Shown one piece after another: positions 1 through 9,249 of a stretch of DNA of 64,000 nt. Positions within the stretch are counted from its first letter, which is position 1. Every line of letters begins with the position of its first letter. The translations under genes and the position numbers were made by a program. The notes below the pieces were generated by a model. The model was not told the origin of the DNA, ran no database searches, and saw only the letters and a list, made by a program, of their open reading frames with translations. This DNA comes from Xenorhabdus mauleonii (GTDB lineage: Bacteria > Pseudomonadota > Gammaproteobacteria > Enterobacterales > Enterobacteriaceae): assembly GCF_900113945.1 (NCBI RefSeq), contig NZ_FORG01000002.1, positions 310,001-374,000 on the forward strand, in the 5' to 3' direction.

Positions 1-3000
1 TGATGGAATCCCCTCCCTGTTCCAGAAAAGAAGCGTTCAAATTGACAGATTGCGGCCAAATTGGTTTGAGAAATTCAGCATTCAACCACGTTGGAAGTTG
101 ATAGGCTTTCGCTTCTCCTTGATTTTGTTCATCGGCTATGGTGGAGGTTGCAGAGAATCGAGCCTTGTCGCCCGACGTCCGGCTTGCTGTGGCGACCGCA
201 GTCAGTACGGCCATATCCACTTTACCGTTAGAATTTATTGGCCAAGGCTGTACCGTACAGTACAAGCCGGGCAACCAAGCCTCAGGAAGGCTGCTTTTTA
301 AGCCGCGCTGAAAATCGTGGCTGTCATACGGCACAGGATGGCTGCTGCACAGGACGAGGATCTCCTCACCCGACATTTCATCCATGACCAGTTTCAGTGC
401 TTTCAATTGCCAACCGTGATCATTGTCGTGCCCAAGTTGGGCCAATGTATTCTCTACCGCTTTTTCAATTTCCGCCGGATGGATCCGGTGTCCGCGGACT
501 TTAAATTCATCGTCGATACGCCCAAGGCAATGGAAGATCCCCTGTTCATCCTGCAAACCCAAATCCCCGGTGCGATACCAACGGTGCTGTTCATTGCCGC
601 TGTACACAAATTTTGCGTCGGTCTGAACGCTGTCGTTGAGATACCCGTCCGCCAGAACAGGGCCGCCAATCCAAATTTCGCCGTGGAATCCTTTGGGCAT
701 GCATTGCCCCCAACGGTTCCTTATCGATATCTCGGCCCTGCCCAGTGCTGTGCCGATGGGAGTAATGGGCGGTAACGCGGTGTGGGCGACATCATTGAGG
801 AATGGCTGGCTCAGGGGATAGATGCAACACCCGACGGTTGCTTCCGTCGGCCCGTATTCATTGATAATTTTGCTGCCTGACGGAAAGAACGCCAGCGCCT
901 TGCTCACCAGACTGGTAGGTAAATTTTCACCTCCGACAATAAAAGTCAGCGGATTTTGCCTTGCGGAAGTGTGTTCGATAAGTAAAGCAAGGTGGGACGG
1001 CGTGCATTTAATACCTGTCAGCGATTCATCAGCGACAAGATTGTGCAATAACTCGGGGTTATCACGCATGTCCTGTTCATGGATTTGCATAAATCCACCG
1101 GACAGAACCGGAACCAGAATTGCAGTTTGTGTTAAGTCAAATCCAAAAGAGGTAAATAACGGGACATTGAACGGCGTCTCGCCGGCATAAGCTGTTTTGG
1201 CTGCCAGTGCGTAGTTTGCCAATGCCACAGGAGAAATTGCCACGCCCTTGGGTTCTCCGGTTGAGCCGGAAGTATACAGAATATAGGCAGGATTGCGGGA
1301 AGCGGGTTTTGATTGCATGTCAGAATAGGGTTCGTTCTCAGCCCAATCTTCACTCCCTGCATATTTTTCCGACGGCATCCCTTGCAGAGCCACCGGCAAG
1401 AGCGGTAAATGCAGTGCCTGTGCCAAATCCTGATCCGCTTCGGTGTAAATGCACAGGGCTGCCCCCGAAGCACGAATGATCGTCAATAATCGGGTTATCG
1501 GCGTTGTGGTCGGACAAACCGGAATAACCGTCACATTGTCAATCAGGCAGGCCAGATAAGCCAGTGTCGTTTCAGGTGTGCGCCTTCCCAAAAGCAAAAC
1601 AGGAGCCTGCTCTGACAACGGTTTTGTTACCCGGTGCAACTGTTGTTGCAACTGCGCGCTGAATTGACGGATCCACAGCAACCCTTGACGATAAGTCAAT
1701 CCGTCAGATCCTGACGCTAATTTAAATAGCCGATTGTCAGCATAACGCCTAAATGCTTGGGATAAATGTTCTCCTATCGGTGTTGTGGGGCTGCTTTCAG
1801 CGCTAGCGGGGACTTGGCCTTGCCCTATTATTTGCGGGGATTCGTTTATGCTGTCTTGATTGAGCAGTTCACCGATGGCTGCGACCGCATTTTCTAGAAC
1901 CGTTTGCAGAAATGCCTGACACTGTTCCAGTGACCATATCTTGCGGAAATCCGCTTCAAGCCAAAAACAGTTTTGGTCAAAACGGTCGTGGATATGAATG
2001 GTTGCAAACAGCGACTCAACGGCCTGAGTGTGGTCAATATGCATTTCCCCACCGGAAACAATGCCTTGAAATTCATCGATTTGGTAGGAGACACCAAAAG
2101 CCGGAATGATTTTCTTCCAGTCTGATGAGGCAAATTCGTTCCAACGGGTAGCCGGAGTGTAACGTGAATGTACGATGGCTTTTTGCAGTTGAGCTTTCAG
2201 TACCTGATAGCAATCTGCAAGTGTTGTATCCGCTTCACGGAATACCGGCAGCAAGATAGGTGCCACCGACATGGATATCGTCCGTTTTGCCTCTTCGCTC
2301 CAGCGGTTGACAATGGGTGCCTGCAATAAAACACCATTGCTGTCTTCAACCATCATTTGTGTGTAGGCAACGGCCGAGAAAAATAATCTGAAAATTGAGC
2401 CACCACTGTTTTTAAAACGGGATAACAGCGTGTTTTGCTCATCAGTGATGAGTACTTTTACCCGTCTGGCGCGGGGTTCTAATCCACGATAATCACCTAT
2501 CGGATAGCGGGCGGAAATGTTGCCGGCATTTGTTGACGCCTGATCGCCAAACAGGCTTTTCCAATACGCAGCATCTTTTTCAAAACGCCGGGAAAGCTCA
2601 TACTGCCGTTCTTCTTCAATATGCAAAGAAAATAAAGGAGATACCGATTGCTCAATTCCGTCTTCCGCCTGCTCCAAGGCTTTAACCAGAGCATCCGTCA
2701 AAATGGCCAGTCCGGTGGCATCCGTCAACGCATGGTGTGCCTTAATAAACCAGCCTAATTGCCCTTGCTTGAAATGAACCGCAAAAATTTGTATCGGTAT
2801 GAGAGATAAATCATCTGCGATTAATAATTGGCGATTGGCCCAGTGTTCAAATGCCTGATCAGGATCGGGATAGTTGCTGAAATTGACTTTCACCACTTCT
2901 GATTGCACAGGATCATGCCGATAGCCATGCCACTTGAGTTCTACCGGTTCACTTGCCGATGGGGTCGCTTTTACTTCTAGGCCTTGTTCTTCTGTAGCCT

Positions 3001-3196
3001 TTTCCACAAAACCAATACGAAAGATATCTTGCGTATTGCGCACAATTTCAGTGGCACGAACCAACTGTTCCAGAGACACGTCGCCATCCAGACGAATAAT
3101 GCCCCCCAAATAAAACCGATAACCGGACAGATAAAACGCGTCCATTTTGAAAACAGCCTGCTGCGACTGGGTTAATTCAAAAATCGATTCATGCAT
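1..3196 (-). CDS. NRPS, condensation-adenylation-carrier module, 3' end outside window
   Basis: Multidomain peptide synthetase running off the left edge; the frame is open from the ATG at 3196 to base 1. The condensation domain comes first, with active-site motif HHALTDA at about residues 154-160 (last residue Ala instead of the usual Gly). An adenylation domain follows, with A3 TSGSTGEPKG, A5 NEYGPTEA and the A10 lysine in NSNGKVD. The carrier motif GGDSI at residues 1061-1065 (bases 16-2) supplies the phosphopantetheine serine. Pocket residues aligned by eye to GrsA read D-L-T-K-I-G-E-V, close to the published asparagine code DLTKLGEV, so Asn is the predicted substrate (inference). The start overlaps the upstream adenylation gene by 8 bp (ATGCATGA), suggesting translational coupling. 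The condensation domain at the very start implies that it takes its donor from a separate carrier protein, probably the one at 6249-6500. Later modules and the product are not visible. Confidence 0.9.
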   Translation of the reverse strand, partial: MHESIFELTQSQQAVFKMDAFYLSGYRFYLGGIIRLDGDVSLEQLVRATEIVRNTQDIFRIGFVEKATEEQGLEVKATPSASEPVELKWHGYRHDPVQSEVVKVNFSNYPDPDQAFEHWANRQLLIADDLSLIPIQIFAVHFKQGQLGWFIKAHHALTDATGLAILTDALVKALEQAEDGIEQSVSPLFSLHIEEERQYELSRRFEKDAAYWKSLFGDQASTNAGNISARYPIGDYRGLEPRARRVKVLITDEQNTLLSRFKNSGGSIFRLFFSAVAYTQMMVEDSNGVLLQAPIVNRWSEEAKRTISMSVAPILLPVFREADTTLADCYQVLKAQLQKAIVHSRYTPATRWNEFASSDWKKIIPAFGVSYQIDEFQGIVSGGEMHIDHTQAVESLFATIHIHDRFDQNCFWLEADFRKIWSLEQCQAFLQTVLENAVAAIGELLNQDSINESPQIIGQGQVPASAESSPTTPIGEHLSQAFRRYADNRLFKLASGSDGLTYRQGLLWIRQFSAQLQQQLHRVTKPLSEQAPVLLLGRRTPETTLAYLACLIDNVTVIPVCPTTTPITRLLTIIRASGAALCIYTEADQDLAQALHLPLLPVALQGMPSEKYAGSEDWAENEPYSDMQSKPASRNPAYILYTSGSTGEPKGVAISPVALANYALAAKTAYAGETPFNVPLFTSFGFDLTQTAILVPVLSGGFMQIHEQDMRDNPELLHNLVADESLTGIKCTPSHLALLIEHTSARQNPLTFIVGGENLPTSLVSKALAFFPSGSKIINEYGPTEATVGCCIYPLSQPFLNDVAHTALPPITPIGTALGRAEISIRNRWGQCMPKGFHGEIWIGGPVLADGYLNDSVQTDAKFVYSGNEQHRWYRTGDLGLQDEQGIFHCLGRIDDEFKVRGHRIHPAEIEKAVENTLAQLGHDNDHGWQLKALKLVMDEMSGEEILVLCSSHPVPYDSHDFQRGLKSSLPEAWLPGLYCTVQPWPINSNGKVDMAVLTAVATASRTSGDKARFSATSTIADEQNQGEAKAYQLPTWLNAEFLKPIWPQSVNLNASFLEQGGDSI

Positions 3197-4844
3197 GGCT
3201 TGAACCCCCGCTTTGACCGAAAAACAGATCCCGCAGATTTTGGGCGATCACTTTCCTGTCAAGTTTTCCGGAGCTGGATCTCGGCAACTGCTGCGCCTGC
3301 CAATAACGCATGGGCAGCATGTAGGCCGGCATTTGTGTGGAAAGATATTGCCGGATATCCTGCTGTTGAAGCTCTTCTTGCCCTGCCACGATGGCAGCCA
3401 CCAGCCATTGCTGCTGCTCGCTGTCTTCAACGACACAGACAACCGCTTCCGTAATCTCCGGATAATTGAGCAGGTGATGTTCTATCTCGCCCAATTCGAT
3501 CCGCAACCCGCGCAGTTTGACTTGGGTATCCTTTCGCCCCTGACAGAAAAAACCGTTTCCTTCCTCATACCACCCGAGGTCGCCAGTCAGATAAATTCGT
3601 TCCTGCAATTCAGGGTGGAAAATGAATGCCTTATCGGTCAAATCCGGCCGGTTGTAATACCCTTCCGCCAGACATATGCCGCCGATAGCGATTTCGCCTG
3701 TTTGTGACGCTATTTTTAAGGTCAGATTTTCCGGATCAACGATGTACATCCGGCATCCGGTGAGCGGCTGGCCGATTGGAATGTGCGCTGACGACGTTTC
3801 CATACCGGCCTCAGACATATCGTCATTAAATATGCAGTCATAAAAGCTGACATCGATGGCCGCTTCTGTCGGGCCATACAAATTGGTCAACAAACAATGC
3901 GAAGTAAACATGTCCTGAAATTGCGTCACCAGACTGGCAAGCAATGATTCCCCACTGACATAGACTTTGCGCAATGCCGGCAAGGGTGATTGAGATTCTG
4001 CATGGTTGGTTTGGGGTGCCTGTTCCTGTAATTGCTCCTGTAGTTCTTGAAGCACTGGCTTCAACAAACTGGGAACAAAATGAACCACCGTAATGTTTTC
4101 ATCTACCAACGCCGCCACAATGCCTCTGGGGAAAGACTCCAGACCCGGTTGCAGAAGATAGTTGCTGGCACCATTTAACGCAGGTAAAAAGAGCTCCCAC
4201 ACAGAAACATCGAAAGTCAGCGCCGTCCTTTACAGGATAATGTCCGCATCCGTCATTTCGCTGTGTGCCTGATGCCATTCCAGCCGGTTGATAAATGCCC
4301 CATGATTGACCAGAACGCCTTTTGGTGTACCGGTTGTGCCGGACGTGAAAATCAAATACGCAGGATCTGTCGCCCGCAATTGAAGCGCATCTGAGCCGAA
4401 CGTGTCTTGCAGGGACTGCTCCGAAAGTGGCAAGGTGGTGATTGCTTCCAGACGTTCACGGCTAATCAGTGCCAATTCAACGCCGGTTTGAGTAAACAGA
4501 TTTTCCTGTCCCGCATGACAAAAAGCGATGCGGCACTGGGCTGTCGAAAGCATGGATGCCAGACGGGCTGCGGGCGTTTTCATGTCTACAGGAAAGTAGA
4601 CACCTCCGGCCAGCAGCACCGCATATGCCGCCACCAAAAACTCAGGGCTGCGTTCAAGCCCGATGGCAACGCTATCCCCTTTACGCACACCGCGCTCATT
4701 AATCAGGTCATGGGCCAGCCGCTGTGAACGTTGATATAACGTCTCCCAAGACAGAGTATTTCCTTTTCCCCAGCGTATCGCTGGAGCCGGGTTATCTCTC
4801 GCCGTACTTTTGAAATAATCAGTAATCAATCGTCCTGTTTTCAT
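3189..4844 (-). pseudogene. stand-alone serine-type adenylation protein interrupted by an in-frame TAA
   Basis: Free-standing amino-acid adenylation protein of about 551 codons with no carrier domain attached. A3 is TSGTTGTPKG, A4 FDVSVWE, A5 NLYGPTEAA, A10 SSSGKLD. Pocket residues read D-V-W-H-Y-S-L-I, matching the known serine code DVWHLSLI (EntF type). Codon 205 (bases 4232-4230) is TAA; the frame on both sides is identical and all motifs lie in place, so this is a single substitution, probably from a CAA glutamine codon, not a frameshift. The break falls just before the A4 motif. As written it gives a 204-residue N-terminal fragment and, from the GTG at 4202, a possible 337-residue C-terminal fragment; neither should be active alone, though readthrough or complementation cannot be excluded. 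An RBS-like GAGGACG lies upstream of the ATG. The gene sits between the dehydrogenase and the NRPS and would load serine onto the carrier at 6249-6500. Confidence 0.85.
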
Positions 4845-4875
4845 GACGCTCTCGTCCTCTGATTGCTGGCTTTTC

Positions 4876-4933
4876 TACCCGCTGTCTTTCAAGTTACAGC
4901 TTGGTTGGCGGCACCTTGAAATTCATTGGGTAT
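4876..4933. repeat. deleted ERIC element remnant
   Basis: About 58 bp carrying both ERIC-like ends (TACCCGCTGTCTTTCAAG on the left, CATTGGGTAT on the right) with the core missing. The same ends flank the longer copies at 15441, 21085, 44466 and 51550. It lies in the 263-bp gap between the dehydrogenase and the adenylation gene; nothing else is recognisable in that gap. Confidence 0.65.
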
Positions 4934-5107
4934 CGTTTTTATGGTTTCAGATGTGTTTGCGGCCCGATGTCACCACTGAACGGTTAAACAATAGGGAGCC
5001 GTCCGCCGAACAGGAGGTTTGGCTTTTCGGGCCATATTTATGGGAATAATGTGTATGGGAATTAATTTATGGATGAAGCGATACGGGTTAATTTATCTTT
5101 TAAAGAC

Positions 5108-6256
5108 TTATTGGAGATAACTGTATCGATTACAGACTTCTTTGCCGATCAGCATTTTTTGCAGTTCATTACTTCCTTCAACAACTTGCAGGATTTTTGC
5201 ATCCCGATAAAGTCGACTGATGCCATTTTTCTCCTCACATCCATGACCGCCGTGGATCTGAACCGCTTTCGCGGCAGCAATGCCGGCTTCATGTGATGCG
5301 AATAATTTGGCCTGAAGGATTTGCTCAAGGGCATCTTCATCCTTGGCTTCTTTGGCTTTTGTTGCTGATAGGCAAATGAGTTGTGAGGCGAGCAAGCTAC
5401 TGGACATCTCAGCTAAATAACCGCGGATAATGCCCTGATCCGCAAGCAATGTGCCAAAAGTAGTGCGTGAATTAGCCCGATGGGCAGATGCAGCCAAGGC
5501 GGCTTGCTGTATTCCCAGCGCTGCCCAAGCCACGCTGATGCGGCCATAATCCAGTGCGCTGTTGGAAATGAGGTTTTGTCCAAATCCGGGTTTTCCGACA
5601 ATATTTGTCTTGGGAATTCGGCAATCGTTGAAATCCAATACGGCCAGATAGGCACTCTTGAATCCCAGCATATTTTTCTTGGCCGTGATGGTTAATCCCG
5701 GCGTGTCCTTGGGAACCAAGACGGCGGTATCCAACCCTTGGTATTTACCGAAGACCAGAAACAAATCCGCTATCTGGGCGAATGTAATCCAGCTTTTTTG
5801 CCCGGTTACACTCAACTCATCCCCGGAATCTGTGAATTGTGTCGATAAATTTTTAGAATCCCCTCCCGCTGATACTTCCGTTTGCGCGAACGCCCCGATA
5901 ATCTCCCCTCTCACCAACGATGCCAAAAAGCGTTGTTTTTGATCTTGAGTTCCCCACTCCTCAATGGTTTTAAGCATCATTGAATGTACATTCAGCAACC
6001 CTGTCAGTGATCCGCTGCCTGCGCCTATCGCCATATTCAGCAACCCGAATGTGGTGGCGTCAAAGCCCAAACCACCATTTTCAGATCTTGCCAATCCACC
6101 CAGCCAGCCATTCTGCGCCAGTTTATGTACAACATGGGCGGGGGTTGCTTCGGCTAAGTCCCATTCGTCAGCATAAGGCGCAACCTCGGCGGCTGAAAAC
6201 TGCTCAAATTCGTGTAACCATTCCTGCTGTTTTACAGATAAAAAACGATTAAACAT
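5108..6256 (-). CDS. acyl-CoA dehydrogenase-type flavoprotein of the NRPS cluster
   Basis: A 382-residue acyl-CoA dehydrogenase fold enzyme, which uses FAD to oxidise a (carrier-bound) acyl thioester. The flavin-contact region is FAQTEVSAGGDS, and the C-terminal block YRDAKILQVVEGSNE holds the family's catalytic glutamate, here E360. The longer open frame starts at 6412, but the ATG at 6256 is chosen because the extra N-terminus lies wholly inside the carrier-protein gene and the enzyme fold begins here. It overlaps that gene's stop by 8 bp (ATGTTTAA), implying coupled translation. With a carrier protein and a serine adenylation protein, the trio resembles zwittermicin-type aminomalonyl-carrier loading genes. 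The layout also resembles prolyl-carrier desaturases of pyrrole pathways, but the adenylation pocket argues for serine. The exact oxidation is unknown. Confidence 0.85.
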   Translation of the reverse strand: MFNRFLSVKQQEWLHEFEQFSAAEVAPYADEWDLAEATPAHVVHKLAQNGWLGGLARSENGGLGFDATTFGLLNMAIGAGSGSLTGLLNVHSMMLKTIEEWGTQDQKQRFLASLVRGEIIGAFAQTEVSAGGDSKNLSTQFTDSGDELSVTGQKSWITFAQIADLFLVFGKYQGLDTAVLVPKDTPGLTITAKKNMLGFKSAYLAVLDFNDCRIPKTNIVGKPGFGQNLISNSALDYGRISVAWAALGIQQAALAASAHRANSRTTFGTLLADQGIIRGYLAEMSSSLLASQLICLSATKAKEAKDEDALEQILQAKLFASHEAGIAAAKAVQIHGGHGCEEKNGISRLYRDAKILQVVEGSNELQKMLIGKEVCNRYSYLQ

Positions 6257-6500
6257 TTGCTGCCACCTTCCTACCCAAAAAATCACAGACTGCTTGGATA
6301 CTGGAAAAATTGGCGTTATCAAGGTCATCAAGCTCAACCTTAATTTTGAAGTTTTTTTCCAGGAAGGAAATGAGTTGAATGGCGGCCAACGAGTTAACCA
6401 AACCAGTTTCAAAGATATTGACTGTATCGCCCAAATCTTGCTTACCTGAAAGTTTGCACAAATATTCAGAGACTAACTTTTTATGTTCAGATGTGTTCAT
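6249..6500 (-). CDS. free-standing acyl/peptidyl carrier protein
   Basis: An 83-residue acidic carrier protein. The phosphopantetheine attachment serine is S37 in GLVNSLAAIQL (the usual DSL reads NSL). Helical carrier architecture and length match discrete ACPs/PCPs. It is the first gene of the leftward cluster: the dehydrogenase overlaps its stop by 8 bp, and the serine adenylation protein and the NRPS follow. It would carry the aminoacyl group during oxidation and hand it to the NRPS condensation domain at 3196 (inference). A phosphopantetheinyl transferase must act in trans; none is in the window. Confidence 0.88.
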   Translation of the reverse strand: MNTSEHKKLVSEYLCKLSGKQDLGDTVNIFETGLVNSLAAIQLISFLEKNFKIKVELDDLDNANFSSIQAVCDFLGRKVAANV

Positions 6501-7373
6501 TAAGACTTTCCCTTTACCAGCTTAATTTCATGATGAGACTTTTGTTTGCAGTATTCTTCCGAATGATTGATAGCTTTTCCCAATGCCTTTTTCGTCTTTT
6601 TGACGTTACGTAATTGTTAACTTAAGATTAAAATTTATTAGACATAGCTACCGCACGGTGGATTATTCCACCAAAAATAAGAAGTAATTGGAATATATAT
6701 CTATTGAGGATAGTGATTACATGTAGATTAATAACAAAATGGCGTCTTTTACATAACATAAAATATTATGTGGATTTTTATTATTAGGAAGCCAACTATA
6801 TAAGGCTTAAAGGTATGTTTTGAAAAATGAAATGCCTTTAAAATAAGGGTTTTCTACCTTTGCTTAGAATTAAAAATGAAACTCAATCAATAAATGATAT
6901 GTTTTTTTTCTTGTCATCTATCTTTCGATATACAGTCAGCTTATTAATTTTTGTTATTCCCAAACGGCAATAAAGTGCCTTCTGACCCTACGCTTTGAAG
7001 CACGATTTCAGCCTGAATGAATGCATGACTACTTAAAATCCTGTATTTGGTTGACGCACAGGTGACCTTCCTTCCTCCAAACTCCCTTGTTAAAAAATAG
7101 TGAACTTAGTCACATTAGGATGACAAATTCTCATTTTCAGACTGTTGGAAAAAGCAGTTATTTTTTAAAAATGTTTAATAAAAATACAGTTTTTTATCAT
7201 ACCTACCTGCCACTCAATCTGATTATTCAGATAATCATACTAAATTTCCACATTATTACTTAGCCTGTACATTTAATATTTTTTATGCATTGATTTTAAT
7301 TTAATCACAAACTCGTTTAGCATCCTTGTTTACTTTTGAAGCTACCAGACATAGGCATAAAAGGATTTCATTG
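6501..7373. other. 873-bp AT-rich intergenic region between divergent NRPS and toxin operons
   Basis: No coding frame is supported. It must hold the divergent promoters of the carrier-protein operon (minus) and the toxin operon (plus). One clean dyad, GGTGGATTATTCCACC at 6657-6672, lies about 157 bp upstream of the carrier ATG and could be an operator; without a U-run it is not a convincing terminator. No LexA box (CTGT-N8-ACAG) was found ahead of the toxin. Confidence 0.6.
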
Positions 7374-9245
7374 ATGAGTGATACAGGAAGATTGGACTGC
7401 GTATCCTGCCATCAGATATTCAAGTATTGGTTGGAATTTCAACTGACCGATAATCAAGGCAAGCCGTTGGGCGGTATTCCTTATACCCTGAAAAGCTGGG
7501 ATGGCATTGTGAAAGCCAGTGGTGTGACCGACGGCCAAGGCGTTATACGGGAAGATAACTTACCGCCGAAGCCGATGATCCTACATGTAGATGCGCAAAA
7601 ATTAGCGGAACAACTTATTGAAAAATCCCCTGCGGAAATAGTGAAAACAGTAAAAAGGACAGGGAATTATCATCAACTGGTGCCGGGTAACATCAGTAAC
7701 GCAACGCCGAAGGTGGAAGGCTGGACACAAGAATCTCTGCTCGATTCACGATATTACCCCGATCCCAGTTACCCGGGATTTATCGCAAGACCGAGCCATA
7801 ACCGACGGCATATATTGGAAATTGCCCGCATTGCCAAACCAGTCTTTGCCAAATCCTGTCTGCAACCTGCGGGTTGTACCGATGCCGGGACGGATACTGA
7901 ACCGCATACCCATTTTGGTGAAATGCAGGTGATAGAACCTGCTCATGGGATGGTGCCTTTACCGCCTCAGATGTTACTGAGAACAGGAATAGGAGGAGCT
8001 GGTGCACTTACTGCGGTAGGTGTTGGCTCTACGATGGATAGAGGCCGTGAATTAGATAAAGAAATCACTCGCCTGCTGATATCCCAAAGCGAAAAAAGCA
8101 ACGTTGACTTATTCCGTTCTGATTCAGTGACCAGCAATGAATTTGCGATGAAAACCCTTCTGGTAACCGCCGGCATCATGCTGCGCAATTGGTGGGAGGG
8201 TAGTGACAATGATTTACTGAGTCTCGAAAATTTACAGGAAATTGCCGACAAAAAAGGAACCGCGCCGACCCGCGTTCGCTACCGCTTTGTAGAAGATGCC
8301 CAGACAGGACAACTCACCGCCGTGGGATACCATACCAGTGAGCACAGCGGCATGGAGGACGTGAAAGTCCGACGCGTACAATATAGTGCATCATTCAATC
8401 GGTATGAATTTTGGGAAGATGACGCTTCATCTCCGGCATTGGTCTGGCATTTTGATACCGTACCGGATGAATTGTCACAAGATGCTGTTAATCGGTATGT
8501 CCCGCAAAATTCGAGTGTAAACACCAAGGTAGCCGTACTTGACCCCAACATAACGGGGCAAACTCCGGGGCTTCCGATACCCGATCAAAGAGATTGGCGG
8601 GATGGGGCTTATATCAATCCACAACAAGATCTCAATGAGATTGCTGGAAATAGCACGTCAACGCCGATACCGGATGCGAGGGAGCATGGCTCGACCAAAT
8701 TGACCTCTCCAGCTCCGGAGGAAAAGGATTTTCGCGATTATATTCTGGTATTTCCTATCTCGGGTGTGCCGGCGATTTATGTTTATTTGAATAGCAACCA
8801 TGAAGAGGTAGAAAAGAAGGAAGCTCATGAAAAATTAGCTAAAAAGATTCAACAGAAAGTAACAGCAGGAAAAATATCAAAAATATCTTCAGGAAAGGTA
8901 TCTCATACTGGATATCATGGCAGATTGTCAGATGAGAGAATTCAAGAAATTGTTAAAAACCCTGATGGAGTTTATGCTTCTAGTGGTGGGTACAATAACA
9001 TTATTTTTGCCAAAGATGGTGATATAGTCGTTTTCTCTGGTAATAAAGCAGGAGCATATAAAGGTCAAGCTATAACTGCATATGGTCCATCGGGTCAAAG
9101 AGGTAAAAGTGGTGCTGCTATTTATGGTGGTTTAGAAAATGATCCTGGTTTAGCCATTACAAACGATATGATTATTAATGGGAAGATACCTAAACCGGGC
9201 GGTGGTTTTTTATCCCCGGCAAATAGTCTAGATATAGGAGGATAA
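7374..9245 (+). CDS. S-type-pyocin-domain polymorphic toxin (bacteriocin/contact effector)
   Basis: A 623-residue modular toxin. Start ATG 7374 is preferred over 7326 because AAGGA precedes it. The N-terminal part carries LDCVSCHQ and a strand-rich block (YWLEFQLTDNQGKPLGG) like those on secreted effectors. The middle (about residues 295-460) matches the S-type pyocin domain: PTRVRYRFVEDAQTG, GYHTS, YEFWED, and then DYILVFP...YVYLN. A charged linker leads to a roughly 130-residue C-terminal domain (from about residue 490) with HTGYHGRLSDERIQEIV, PDGVY, and QAITAYG. This spacing resembles BECR-fold RNase toxins such as the colicin E5/D and EndoU types (inference). The last ~450 bp are visibly more AT-rich than the front, as expected of a swapped toxin cassette. 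The architecture is like Xenorhabdus xenocin, but identity to it is not claimed. Immunity gene follows after 4 bp. Confidence 0.85.
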   Translation: MSDTGRLDCVSCHQIFKYWLEFQLTDNQGKPLGGIPYTLKSWDGIVKASGVTDGQGVIREDNLPPKPMILHVDAQKLAEQLIEKSPAEIVKTVKRTGNYHQLVPGNISNATPKVEGWTQESLLDSRYYPDPSYPGFIARPSHNRRHILEIARIAKPVFAKSCLQPAGCTDAGTDTEPHTHFGEMQVIEPAHGMVPLPPQMLLRTGIGGAGALTAVGVGSTMDRGRELDKEITRLLISQSEKSNVDLFRSDSVTSNEFAMKTLLVTAGIMLRNWWEGSDNDLLSLENLQEIADKKGTAPTRVRYRFVEDAQTGQLTAVGYHTSEHSGMEDVKVRRVQYSASFNRYEFWEDDASSPALVWHFDTVPDELSQDAVNRYVPQNSSVNTKVAVLDPNITGQTPGLPIPDQRDWRDGAYINPQQDLNEIAGNSTSTPIPDAREHGSTKLTSPAPEEKDFRDYILVFPISGVPAIYVYLNSNHEEVEKKEAHEKLAKKIQQKVTAGKISKISSGKVSHTGYHGRLSDERIQEIVKNPDGVYASSGGYNNIIFAKDGDIVVFSGNKAGAYKGQAITAYGPSGQRGKSGAAIYGGLENDPGLAITNDMIINGKIPKPGGGFLSPANSLDIGG

Positions 9246-9249
9246 TAGT

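Noticed and set aside
4230-4232. Frameshift as the explanation for the split adenylation gene
   Set aside because: Both halves are in the same frame (4844 and 4202 differ by a multiple of three); only a stop codon separates them.
6257-6412. Longer N-terminus for the acyl-CoA dehydrogenase
   Set aside because: The stretch lies inside the carrier-protein gene in another frame and shows no enzyme homology.
7000-7373. LexA or PrtN-like box controlling the pyocin-type toxin
   Set aside because: Only isolated CTGT or ACAG half-sites were seen; no properly spaced palindrome.
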